From Balanoglossus misakiensis (taxonomy: Eukaryota; Hemichordata): a stretch of 64,000 nucleotides of DNA. The notes under the pieces are model-generated. The model did not search any database. It was not told where the DNA came from and saw only the letters and a program-made list of their open reading frames with translations. The stretch lies in assembly GCA_040954595.2 (NCBI GenBank), contig CM082586.2:4712001-4776000 (forward strand). Reading direction: 5' to 3'. Made by a program: the position numbers and the translations under genes. This document shows, piece after piece, positions 13,843 through 27,700 of this stretch (positions are counted from its first letter, which is position 1; each line of letters begins with the position of its first letter).

Positions 13843-14740
13843 ATGGGAACAGAAAATTAGGGCAACGCACTCCTTTCAAAACTTGCACTTGGGAGAAATC
13901 CCACGCGGCGCAAAAACCATGTGTATCATATACACATAAATAAGGCCATCATTTTTATCGTTTGATCATGATAGCAATAAAAGCACTATAGAAATCACTC
14001 CGATGGGACTATCAGCGTGCAATGTCAAAATCAACCGAAGCCATATATAGTCGGTACAGCCGTGGGTGGTGTGCCAAATTGTATAGTTTGTGGACTGGGA
14101 AATGGAAAGCGAGTGTGAGTCATAATATAGTATATACATGTAGTAAATAAAAGCGTAAAACGCGTGTAACTTGTGTAGTTTTTTCAACTTTGTTAGAGAA
14201 ACCGAACGCGATTTAAATAGTTCGGCTTTTACGCCTTCGCCGATTAAGAAGTTCGGCGGTGGACTCTGAGCATGTACGTGTTCATAAATTGTACGTCATT
14301 CAAGTAATACTATTCGGGACTACCTTCATTTCAAAATGACAACACACAAGGCAATGCATGACGCGCAGGCGACAAGTTATAGCAAAAAATATTAATGGCC
14401 ACTTCGACCTTCCCTGAAATTAGAAATTGCTATGATTTCTATAGCTATTTTCCAACAGATTTGACGTTGGCCTTGTGATGAAAATATCGCTGTGAAATTC
14501 TGAGAAAATAAACAGTAGAGGAAGGTCATCATCAGTGGGGGGTGGGGTTGAGATATGCTGGAATTATTCCATTATTAGGGAGGTGTCAAAGTTAATGAAG
14601 GGGTGGGCTAAGTTGCATACTGATCGCCTTATTATCGCTTTCCTCCAGAAACATTCAAACGAACATCGGCTGAACGAACATACCTTAGCGCAGAATCGAC
14701 CGAATCATCTACAATTTTTCCGTGTGATTATTAAATAGAT

Positions 14741-14742
14741 AA

Positions 14743-14789
<47 letters not shown>
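14741..14789. repeat. (AAAG)n microsatellite
   Basis: About twelve copies of GAAA, all purine on the + strand. Confidence 0.95.
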
Positions 14790-17700
14790 GAACATAGTTC
14801 TTGGTGATTATATGGTTAACTAAGCCCGTTGACATTCAGGTTTGCTTAACCCCGTGTTCTGAAAACAGGTCAAAAAGTGTATCAGATGTCTCGTCAAGGA
14901 TGACGGTACCGTCACTTGTTGCCGTCAGAATTCGATCTTATAGGGTGGGGCTCGCCTCATCACATCTGATGGTAGCTGTCATGACAACACGAAACTCATT
15001 ACAATCAAATGTCGCATATGAAGGACATTTGACCGCGTGTAAATTATTTATCCACTCCCCACTGTCCTTATCGCTTATGAATGGGCCACAAACACCACAC
15101 ACTGTGTGTTTTTTCACACGGTCAATTGATTACAATTATACGATGCTATTTCCAAGAAAATTACTTTCGCTAATTGACATGAGGTTAAATATCAAAGAGT
15201 TGTTTTCCCTTAATCACAACGGCTGTAATTATGAGTAACCCTGGTAATTTGTGAGCCCAATTGTTAAAGAAAACACAAGTCATGGCCATGTGATAGCAAA
15301 GGTATTATGCGCTTGTGGGACAGGTTTTCAAGGAAAATGATAGTCTAACAAATCTTTCTATTCTTTGATGCGTTTAACTGTATGGGGCGGAGTCTTTTTT
15401 AAATCACAGAAGAAAATTTGTTTTCATAAAAAACACTACCTTAAATTGTATCCATAGCGTTGACATAGAGAGTGGTTGGCCAAAGTCTTACGCTGGAAGT
15501 CAGACTCGTATAGCTGTACATTCATATTATTGTTCCGTGGTGTTTTTGACGCCATTTCTCGACATCACCATCGTTACAGCGCGTTATGATGCAGCTTTTT
15601 ATGGAAACAGTTAACGGCTCTCCGGAACAGAAGAAAAATGGACGCGTTATTGTTACTAACCATTTTAGGCGCTTCGTTTGAAACTCCAACCGGAAATTCT
15701 ACTTCTGTTCGAATCTCTTTACGACATATCATTACGGCACAACGCTCCGTAACCAAATCAATGAAACGGTGAATATACAGACTTTCGCTCTGAGCAGCGA
15801 AGAGCCAACGGATGCTGCATATGAGCTCATAAAAAGACAACGACATTGTACAAATTCATTTCATTCACCGGTATAAAGAGGCCACTGCCCTTATAAAACG
15901 GTTGACCACGTTTTGTCGTAGTAATGGTCAAGCGATAATTAGGTGACGTCACTCTTAATATACCATCGATAATACCGTTGTTCACACTGATATCAGTCGT
16001 CTTAAATCTACATCACCGTTATATCAGTTGAGTGAATCTGTAAAGCATGGGAAATGTACATTTGTTTATTATTCTCATTTGAATAATATAAAATGTCCGG
16101 TTCGTCTTTGTAGTTTGAGTGCGTTCGCGCGGATGCGCTCACCTCACCGAGGCCATTCGCGTTGCTCGTTTCCAAGTAACACCACGCATTGCGCTGGAGC
16201 TTATCAAAATGAGCGAATGGGAAACATGTATATTTTGACAAAAGCAGACACAGCGTACGTATTTTTTATCCCTTTTTTAATATAACGAAGTGATTGGGGC
16301 CTGTTAAGTGGGTATCGTATTTTGGGGCTATTTATAGCTGTCATTAAAAGCAATCCTCGCCACGATTATTGGCGATGCTTTATTCTTCAGGAGAACAAAG
16401 GCGATAATTGAGCCAAAAAAGGGAGCTTCGCGATTGTGATTTGAAAACTTCTCTTTAAAAAAAAAATAGAAATAGCGGGTAGGCTTATGGTTCATACACG
16501 AATTAATATCGACCATTAGCGTGCGCTCAAAAGGATAACTTTTCAAAACGCGCCATCAAAGCGATCATTAAGGAGCGACACCCATTTGTTTGAGAACAGT
16601 TCAAAAGTACCGTCGGCGATTCCGCTCTCATTCACCGCCACTCTGCCGATTTTTGGCGCGAACGAAATGGTTCATTATTACATATACATTAGTATGTGAA
16701 GTTTAGCGAATCGATTCGCGGGTGTTTTGAGATACATTTATAAAGACAAAGTGCCGACCACCTCGTTGCGGAAATGTTGCAAAACGTGAACAAGATACTC
16801 TTATAGCTAAATTTTAAACCTGCTTAATGTTCCAAAAATCCAAAATGGTCAGCAAAGAGACAACACCCGGGGACTGCATGCGGGGTCAGACGTTCAACAA
16901 ATCGGCACTTCTCATCAGTCCCGCCCCAAAAATGGAGTTTGAGAATCAAACAGCAAGTTCAATAAACCGACTCTCATCCATGCATAATCATGACGTCACG
17001 CGAAGCTTGATAGAAGCTGGTTAGTGGTTTCCCATAGTATTAACGGATACCTTAATGATTCTGAGCCAATCCTGATTTACTGAGAATACAGTCGCCATTG
17101 TTTGTGTCCGGAGTAATTCATCTCGCCTGACTGCCCTATGCTCATCATCATTCTCACAGTTTAATGCCATCAAATTAAACAGGCGTTGGCAATGTGGGAA
17201 CACAAAGGAGATGGTCTGAGCGCTTTCTATATCTGCAGAAATTTAATAGGAGTGTTCGATTAATTTGACAAATTACTTGATCATCCTCTGTCGTCTATAT
17301 CATGATGATCTCTTCAGCCACTAATTGTGTATTGTGGCTCTGGTTCACAGTAACTCGCTTCATGCTAATGATTTCTGCACGGCAAAGAGTGAGCGAAATT
17401 CAGGAATGTTGTCACTAATCACCTGTCACATTTGGTTATTAAATTTCTCTATCTATTTAAATTTTTTTTTAAATTATCTGATTTACATTCTCGAAATACC
17501 TGTCTTATTAGGTTTAATGCTAATAACCTGTTCTGAAATGTGTACTCCATAAGCTGGATATGATGGCACTTGGTCAGTCCCTAACGGTGCATACTGTAAT
17601 TTGTTTCCACTTGAAATACCCCCTCTTCCCGCGACAGCTATAAAATGCATCTTCTGTGGTAGGAACAAACTTACATTTCCAATAGGGGTTGACCAAATGG

Positions 17701-20700
17701 CCATCCGAAGGTGACAAATAGTGAATAATTTTGAACAGTCGTCGCGAGATATGAATAGTTTTTATTGACTTTTAGTCGGAGGGGAGGGGGTCAAGAATGT
17801 TTGCTCGTTGATGAAAGGGATATACCACCAGCTCAAAAGGAGAAGGGCTATTTTTAGTGCCTTGGAGTATACACCTGATTTCGACGTAACAATGGGATAA
17901 CAACAGCATTGTTATATCGTCCATTTTGCTTTCTATCCACGGTACTGTCGCGGGAGAACAGCCTCGTTCAGAATAGCGTGTCTATTGTCGTGCAAATTGG
18001 GTATTGTGACCGAGTTTGGAGTATGTTGGCAGAAATACGCAGAAAAAACTCTCTGAGCGACAAATATTAAGTTTGCAGATCGGTTGTCTGTGGTGAGGTC
18101 ACGGCCCATTCTCTGCTGCCGCGCTTCCGCCATTTTCTCTCTCATTAGAACAGAACAATGCCGCCAAAACATATATCATAATTTGCAGGTAAATGTACAT
18201 GTACTTGATATGGTACTCCGCTCAATAGGGGGGGGGGGGGGTGCATTGTAAATGAGAACACTGAAGCAATGTCACGGGTCGCTGAATTGTGTGGGACCCG
18301 TTTCTATGGCAACGTGTCGTTCAGACGGTAGAATGGACGGGACGTCACCCCTCCGGGTGCATCTAATAAACCCTTTGTCGGATACCTTGACCAATATAAG
18401 GGACTGAGGAGTCATTATTTTCCAATTGAAGGACGCATCGGCGCGGAACTGGGTGACCTTGGGAAAAATGGCTCTCGTATAAGGCAGACAAAAATAGCGT
18501 TGTTTGAATGACTGCCTAGTTCTGACGGTGGCCATGACAATATGAAGATAAATGCCATATCAGTTACACTTGTGTCATGTAATATAGAATGAAAGGTTTA
18601 AAAAGGTGCGTGAAGGTCATGGTAAAATTGTTTGTTATTTTGTATTCACCGGGCCTTGAGTCACATTTCCAAAATTACAAAAAAACAATTATTTTAAAAT
18701 TGTTTCTCACTTGAACCCGGCGACACAGTTAATAATTCATCCAATACTATATGCCAATATTTAACCTGACTGTTGTCCACAGCGATCGGCCACTGTAATT
18801 TGTGAATTATTGGTTTACTAATTAGCATATAGACTTACGTATTCTGGTTGACCGCAGCAAATGCATATATCGTCATTCATCCAAACGTGTAAATAATGTG
18901 ATGACGTCATTTTATATGGAAAAATGAGTTGCATAAATTATACCATACATTTGTTTTGACCCAAGGGGCAAGACATATTTCTGATGATATTACGATAGCA
19001 TCTTTTCTCCTAGAGTGGGTAAGGGACTGGTCATTTTTTCTTGTCGGGGGGTCGATGGATTGGTGGCAGTCCTCCTGTTTTGAAACGCAGAAAATACAGT
19101 CATATACTTTTATTGTTATTTTTCTATCTTCTAGTTTGTGAAATTAAGAGGTTGTTTTGGTCCAATTTTCGCCCACATTTCTCCAAAAAGGGCGACTTTT
19201 GTTGAAAAGTCTAGACAAGGCCAGGGCATCTTGACATTTCCGGTACGAGCATATGGATACCATTATCTTTGACAGTGTCACTACCAGGGTAAATAATTCA
19301 GTGTGTTGTCATAGAAATAACACTGGTATTTAAAGATGACGTAGCGTAATGTTTCACACGGGTTTACTATTCTTCAGGAATTAATTTGAAGTGCCGATTA
19401 TGGTTCTATTGTGCCATTTGATCTGCAAATTTCGTCTTAATTTACTTGTCAATGAACGATTATTATTTTTCTCTGAGCAGATGTGTATAAGTAATTACAG
19501 TCGCATATTTTCAAAATTACTTCTTTTGAAGATTACGAAAAGACAAATTGTAATTCTTGTCACCTGTCAGGAATCTGTCACCGACGCGACAAAAGGCGAC
19601 AAGTTACCTAATGGTCGACAGATTCTGCATTTCCTATGGTAATTGCCGCGCACAATCCTTTAATCGTTAAATCTCTCTTACAAACCAAACTCACTGAAGG
19701 CCTAACGAAAACACTGAAATGGGGTTCCTTGGACAAAAGCTTACTTCGGGCGCTTGTTGTCTCTTGTGGACATTTCGTCGCAAATGAGGCGCGCATTGTC
19801 CCGCGGCAGTCACGACTTCATCGGCAACAATGCCACAGGCGAGCGTTTTGCAAAGTATTCGGTTGGTAGATTATGCACGACAAGTGCATTCCGAGTGGGG
19901 TAGCCATTGTTGACACTTTTTTTCAGGTGGACAAGCAGGCCATAACTGTTAAGCCTCGTCATTGTTCTAACGGAATTCCAACTCAGTTTATAACGTGCCT
20001 CGTGAACATTATCGCAATCTTGAAAAGAAATCGCGCCATTTGCTTACGTCATTATCCGAAACTTTTTGTTTTGTTTAGCATGGCAAGGGAATGTGCCATT
20101 TTTATCTCTCTGCTTCATACTATCCCAGATTCGACATATGCTTAGTATTAAGCGTGTAGAATTAACTGGTTTCACGAAAAATATGCCTTACGTCGGTTAG
20201 AAAACACCGTGTAGACCAATAGGCGCCGCCTACCTCCATTTTCTTTAATAGTCTGACCATTTTAATTTTATAACATGTAGACTACTTAAATCATTAAACA
20301 TGCACTCATTGCGTTTATCTCTATGTTGTTGTTTTCTCGTCGGCTATCATACTCTACAAGTGATACCTTCTGCTAAGTGATGCAATTGGCCAATACTAGT
20401 ATCGGTTTTATATTTATTTGCAAAATAAAGACTGCATGTGCGAGAGTTGGGGAAAAATAAAATGTAATATTGCAAAACAAAATATGCCAGCAGTTCCGCG
20501 TAAAGTTCAAATGAAAGGCGAGAGTCCATCCCCTGATCTCGTTGCAAATTAGCGAGGCTATCAGGATTTGATTTAATACGACTTTGTATAAAGCGATGAA
20601 GCCTGTGACGATCGAGGCCTTGACGGACGGGTGCTGTGCAGGCATTGAAAAGGCTTGTTTCTATTTTTAACTTTTAAATGAGGAAACGTCATCCACGCAT

Positions 20701-21519
20701 ATTCAAATATAGATTTGACATTGCCGTGGAGGTGCTCGTGTTGTTGTTTTTTCATGGGAATCGGTCAGAGAAATAAATGTCCTCGATTTGTGTTTGGTTC
20801 AGTGCACGGGTCTTGCAGATTCCCATTTTTATCAGGGTTAAATTTTGCGCGAATACATCGATAAGCCTTTTTTTGGCATTGTACGGGTACAGCCAGTTCA
20901 GTGCCGCGCCCGCGCGCGCTCATGATGACGCGACAGTCAAATATTTCACCGAGTTCATTGCCCAAGCCAAGGTTGCCCGCCATATATGAGAATCCGTTGA
21001 CCACTGCCATGCCATCTCCCATTCGGCGCGAGCAAGCAACGTTATTATACATGATTCTCGTCCAGAAACCGCCACCCATCACCCTTGCGCGCGTTCCTTG
21101 TTGCCGTGGCGTCCACGCTATTTAATCGCTGAGGGGTGCGCGTGCACAGCTGAGCTGCCTTCAAGGGCCGCAAAATCGACACTTGAGAAGAATCTAATCA
21201 AATTGGATGCTGACGCCATTTTAGACAGCACTCTAGTTCTGTCTTCATCATCTACCATTGTCATAGTAACCAAAAATAATTACTGAATCGCCGTCGGTCG
21301 ACACTATTGATAATTTCAGATTTCATGGAGTAATCAGTCCATTTTCTTAGACCAGATTTCCATTTTGTGTTTGCGATGACGGACGAGAAAGTTTATAGTT
21401 TCAAGCTCTAAGTTCGATAATTTCTCACTGCAAAATTAGAGATGTGTGTTGCTGCCTATTAAAACGATCAAATGGGAGATTGCACGCTCGATTGTTGAGA
21501 AATTTCTGTTTCACATTAA
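14790..21519. other. Upstream flank of the TASK gene, no gene recognised
   Basis: No coding sequence is recognised. The part at about 20890-21130 is visibly richer in CG dinucleotides (GCGCCCGCGCGCGC near 20905) than its surroundings and could be a distal promoter or CpG-rich regulatory stretch for the channel. A 14-G tract lies at 18.23 kb. Confidence 0.5.
18228..18241. repeat. Poly(G) tract, 14 bases
   Basis: Uninterrupted run of 14 G in gene-free sequence. Confidence 0.95.
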
Positions 21520-21650
21520 CCAATTCGGTAATACGCCAGCTGGTGGCCATCGCGTTATTGGCCAATCTGCATATTCATAAGATGCGCGGACACTCGTCTC
21601 TCCGCGTTGGTGTTGCGCACCGGCTGCCCAAGTAGTGAAAGGCAGTACAG
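21520..21650 (+). promoter_or_regulatory. Candidate core promoter of the TASK channel gene
   Basis: A CCAAT box lies at 21520-21524 and a perfect palindrome ATTGGCCAAT, reading as CCAAT on both strands, at 21557-21566. An AT-rich ATATTCATAA follows at 21571-21580, then a pyrimidine-rich CACTCGTCTCTCC stretch that could serve as an initiator. The spacing suits transcription starting near 21590-21610, about 140 bases before the start codon. This is inferred from motif layout only; no transcript data support it. Confidence 0.35.
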
Positions 21651-21654
21651 CGCG

Positions 21655-23112
<1,458 letters not shown>

Positions 23113-23945
23113 GATACGGGCACACGGCGCCAATGACAATTGGTGGGAAAATATTCTGCATGGGCTACGCGCTGATCGGGATACCCCTCAGTCTTGTCAT
23201 GTTCCAGAGCATCGGCGAGCGGCTAAACGTGTTCATCGCTTATTGCTTGAAACATATCAAAAAACTTATGGGATTTCGCAACACGGAGGTGTCGCACACA
23301 AACCTGGTCTTTGTCGGCGCGTTCAACGTCAGCGTCATCAGCATCACGGGCGCGTTCGCGTTCACCAAGTTCGAAGGCTGGGGTTTCATCGATTCGTTTT
23401 ATTACATATTTATTACATTGACTACGATAGGCTTCGGCGATTTCGTCGCTCTGCAGCAGAACAATGACCTCCAGAACCGACCCGAGTATGTGGCGTTCAG
23501 CCTGATATATATTCTGGTCGGACTAACCGTGGTGGGCGCTTCGCTCAACTTGTTGGTCTTGAGATTGTTGACGCTCAATACGGAAGACGAGCGGAGAGAG
23601 CAACAGGCGCAGCGCGAGGCTGAGCTCCAGCGAGTCCATGATTTCGGCGATTTCCATGGCAACAGTATCGAGGGTCATCACATAGACATCACGGATATTT
23701 CCACGCATTTTCACAATGCGCACTCTTCGCCTTACCCCCAGATAAAAAGGACGATTTCGTCTGTGTGCCCGTGTGCGTGCATCGGGAGACGGAAAAACTG
23801 CTCGTACTCGAAGACAGGGTCGCCAAAATATCCCGGGAACTCGCTGCCCCTCCATCCCATTAATGACATCTACAACGGATTTTCGGACGAGCACAACACC
23901 TTTCTACAATACCAAGCGCTCAACAGAAAAAGAGCGTCGATATGA
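23113..23945 (+). CDS. KCNK3: TASK-type two-pore-domain K+ channel, exon 2 (rest of protein)
   Basis: Second and last coding exon, residues 96-372. It completes the first filter G96-Y97-G98 and carries H99, the position of the extracellular pH sensor in TASK-1/3. M2 follows (about 107-133, with [17 protein letters not shown]), then the M2-M3 loop, M3 (about 158-180), the second pore loop with TTIGFGD (199-205), and M4 (about 221-246) ending in VLRLLT (244-249). The cytoplasmic tail starts with a conserved EDE (253-255), contains a SSVCPCAC patch (311-318) like the SMCSC of TASK-1, and ends R-K-R-A-S-I, a C-terminal 14-3-3-type motif. Exon 1 plus exon 2 is 1119 nt including TGA at 23943-23945, giving 372 residues, close to the vertebrate TASK length. 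The frame is open from 23013, but 23013-23112 is intron: the splice restores GYG exactly. The function (pH-sensitive leak K+ conductance, dimeric) is known for the family and inferred here. Confidence 0.96.
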
Positions 23946-24359
23946 GACGAAGCAGGATGTTCTCGGTGAAGGAATACGTGACAAGCGATCTTTTTTTCTC
24001 GTCTCGGATACCAGTACGTTGTCTTTTCCCCCCCTTTTTGTGTACAGTTGCAAAATTTTAAAATCTTTCGAAATCTACAGCGGACCACGAACTCATGATT
24101 ACAGCAAAATACCCCGGAAACGTCACTTTTTTCACGAGTATGTAGGTATTACAAGGAAGTGAGGGTCTGTGTGACATCGGTATGCTCACCAGCCGTACAA
24201 GACACTGGGCTGGGTAGAACATTCCTCGACCGCTATTACGTATGTTACTGTACGGTTGTGTGTACCCAGAGACCCCGGTGTTACGTTCCACAAGGCTTCT
24301 GTCGACAGAAAGGTATTGTTGAGAACATTTATTTAAAATAGCTTTTGCCATTGTACGGA

Positions 24360-24372
24360 GGGGGGGGGGGGG
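24360..24372. repeat. Poly(G) tract, 13 bases
   Basis: Run of 13 G about 410 bases after the channel stop codon, possibly inside its 3' untranslated region. Confidence 0.95.
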
Positions 24373-24482
24373 AGGAAGAGACTTCAAGGGGGAAAACAAT
24401 GCAAATGGAATATTTAAGCTACTACGTAGCTATTCCCAGAAACCATGTGGGGGCAAGCCTCGTCTCTTAAAACTTCGCTTTC

Positions 24483-24576
24483 TTAACCCTTTCACCCCCA
24501 GTGCCATCTTGCGAGGTCCCAGCTCTACCATACAAAACAATGGGTCTTGTCTGAACTGTGGCGGTGAAAGGGTTAA
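24483..24576. mobile_element. Small inverted-repeat (MITE-like) element with TTAACCCTTTCACC ends
   Basis: The left end TTAACCCTTTCACC (24483-24496) is matched exactly by its reverse complement at 24563-24576, and the match runs on with a mismatch to about 18 bp. The 94-bp unit has no coding capacity. A related but more diverged pair of ends occurs at 58391-58452. No target-site duplication is clear. It is either a miniature inverted-repeat transposon or a fold-back sequence in the channel's possible 3' untranslated region. Confidence 0.5.
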
Positions 24577-24745
24577 AACATTTATACTTGAGGTTACCCT
24601 GTCAAGGTCAAAAACACATTCACACGCGTATACACCTGCATCATATATACAACACACCAATTCGAGTGTGATATTTAAACACTGTCTTCATGATATTTTC
24701 TACTGGAACAACTCTTACGGAAATTGATAAACTACCTTGAATACC

Positions 24746-24751
24746 ATTAAA
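24746..24751 (+). promoter_or_regulatory. Possible poly(A) signal of the TASK channel gene (ATTAAA)
   Basis: ATTAAA, the commonest variant of AATAAA, lies about 800 bases after the stop codon. It is followed within 30 bases by a T-run and a GGAGTTTTGGG stretch that could act as the downstream GU-rich element. A canonical AATAAA is found only much further on, at 27117. If used, the 3' untranslated region would include the inverted-repeat element at 24483-24576. Weak, motif-only support. Confidence 0.2.
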
Positions 24752-27700
24752 AACAACAACATTTTTTTCACCGCTGGAGTTTTGGGCCGATCTAACGGCG
24801 TGGTCGGACCCATGTACAGGGAAACACAAGAGGTGAAACGAGTTCATTTGTTTCTACATTTTTAATTGGGTGACATGCAATATTTTATAAAGCCAAATAT
24901 TTCTCGCCGTCATTTCATTGGTTAGATTTTAGGCATTTATAACACACGTCACAGCAGTTAGGTAATTATAAGCACAGTTTAAAACCAGTAATGGTTTATT
25001 CACGTTAATTGAGATAGCAGATTTTTCGTGTTTTTTTTTAATTTTATCATCATGTTTGGGGAAAATCTATCCAACACTCCAGTTCATGTTGTTCATGATC
25101 ACCACATTGAAGCGTTTTCGACTCGACTGTGATCGGTAGACGTACAGAAGTAAAACACGAGCAATACGAGAACACGAGGACGATTTTTTTGTATGTTTAT
25201 AAATTTGAGTGTGGACACAAAATTGGGTATATCGCCTGCCTTTTGTAAATATCTCTATTAATTTATTACTACGTACGATAAAATAGACTGTTTTGACGAT
25301 TCCATTTTAAATTAGTTTGTCTTGCTTGAAGTTTAGAAAAAGGAAAACGAGAAAAAAATCTCCTCTTTAAAATATTGTCCCCGCTGACTGTGTAACGTAG
25401 AAATCGATACGTTTGCGTACGTTATTTCTCTGATATTTTGAATATGCCTCCCACAGTTCCTTGGGCCTTTCAACCTCGAACAGCATTCTGAAATATTTCC
25501 CTTATCGTGCATCAAGTTTGAACGATCTCGTTGACATGCAATACTTGTATGTATTTTGTGGCCGTCGTCACGGTCTGAACGATACTGGGCGTCTAAAAAT
25601 AGCCATCTCTGATCAGACCGCCCAAATACCTTGATGTCGCTGTTTCACAAGCCGCCATGACTACTGATCAAATTTTAAACTTTGGCCTTTTGCATAGAAA
25701 GAGGGCAACTTGGCCCAGTCGTTTTCTGAATGCCAACGACTGCGTGGTTCATCGCGCTATTATTATGAAAACCATGCCGCTAAATTTGGGCACGTTTACG
25801 AGAACACGCGGTTACCATCACACGGCTCCTGTTTCTCTTCAGTTGAGCTGCCACGCACGAAGATGTTTTGTCTCTCGGCAAATCTACATACAGGCCCCTT
25901 ATTGCATTCAGCGTGCACTTTTCTACAGCGCCATGGCCCTCCCCGCAACACTGGCGAAATGTAAAGGCAGCACTAATTGGAATGACCCATGCATTATCTA
26001 CCTCTGCCAATCTGCAATACCCACGGGCTCTCTCACTGTCTGAATCGTATTCCCGCGCGCGCCAAAATTACACGGACATCATTATCACACGACAGTCTCA
26101 AGTTGTCTGCAGCATATGCGAGGGGAACATGGGGTTCAGGTTGATGTCGGAGATTTTGCAGCATATGTAATTTTTGCAGCTCGTTCTGATAGGACTTTCC
26201 TTGATAACGCAGTCTCTACGCGCTTAAAAAACCGATGGCAGTAGAAAAGAATGTACCTCCCCGTCTGACCCACCAAATTAAGCAATGCCCGCATATCAAA
26301 ATGTTCGTGTGCAAACGAACGACCCGTTACTTTGTCAGGTGGAACCAAGTAAAATGGCGACCACTGTTACAATGGGGTATACACGATTTAAAATGCCATG
26401 AACTGGTGACATTGATCAAATTATGACCTGAACACGGAATTTGACCTTGTGTTACGCCCGAAAGAAAATAGTCTGTGCGTCGCATAGTTTTGTATTGCTA
26501 CCCGTCGTTCGCGATATAACTTCATCTCATTATCCTTAAACACGAACAAACTCCATTAATTCTGGCCACCGTTTTGTATGAAACACTTTGATGTGAAGTA
26601 GCTAGCTAGCCCGAGCCCAGACGTAGTGTTAGTTTTTTTGTTTTCTAAGCGTTGCCATTGTCGTCTGCTCAAAGGCGCGAGACTTTTCAAAAACGAGTTC
26701 ACAGTGTTTGTATCATCACAAATACAAAACCCAGAACTTGGATGCATTTTCCGTATTTGTACAAGACTTTTCTATATTCGAAACGAAAAGTTGATTTTAT
26801 TTATTTATTTATTTATTGAATCTGCCATTTGCAAGGTCATTTGTCCGATTTTACACAAAAATCCTCAAGTCAAAGCTTTAATTTTTTATGTTCACACACA
26901 ACACCCAGCTTCACGCATTCTGATGAGCTCAGTGTCAGTTTATAATTCATGGTTCTAGTAACGCTAGTAGTTTTTCAGACAGTTGTAAAAAAATTTGATA
27001 TTTCCAAGTTTTTTCATTCCCATGTTAAAATAAGTCTTAAATGGTGTATAGTGACATTTTCATTTTACAATATTGGGAGCAATGGAAACTATCTTCTGGC
27101 TTCAAGTTTTGTACGGAATAAAATGGTTAAAATTCTCAACCTTGCTGGTTTCATTCTATGTTATTACGCCTTTTGGCGCTTTTTTTACTAGCCTATTTTG
27201 GCACCCGCATTAATCTGTCTATTTCAGTGCCTCATAAGTGGCTCGATAACGACGCTTACGAGAAACGGGCTTTTGAAATATGCTGTAACTGCCGACTTGT
27301 GATGACAAATATGCCTGTTGAAAGATCTCCAAAAGATATCGCGAGATCATTTCATTTTAGCGATATCGTGCGAGATTTGTGCAGTTAAGATCTTCAGTGA
27401 AGTGGTGTTTTCTATTTTTGTTGTTTTTTTTAGTGAAAAAAATAATCCCCGTTCCGCCATGCTTCGGAAAAGCAGACCGAATTCGGAGCTAAACTCTGGC
27501 GGTGTCGGTATGATGTAATCACCAGCATTAGTGGGGGCAAATTTTATAACAGACACTTAATAGTGATGTAATTATTCATTGCTGAGTCATTTTCAAGAGG
27601 TTATGCTTTCAACTGAGATAAATGTACAGGGTCGTTGGCATCGCCCTTTACTTGTCAATCTTGTGCACAGAAGCATATCGCGGGTACCGACTACGAGTCG

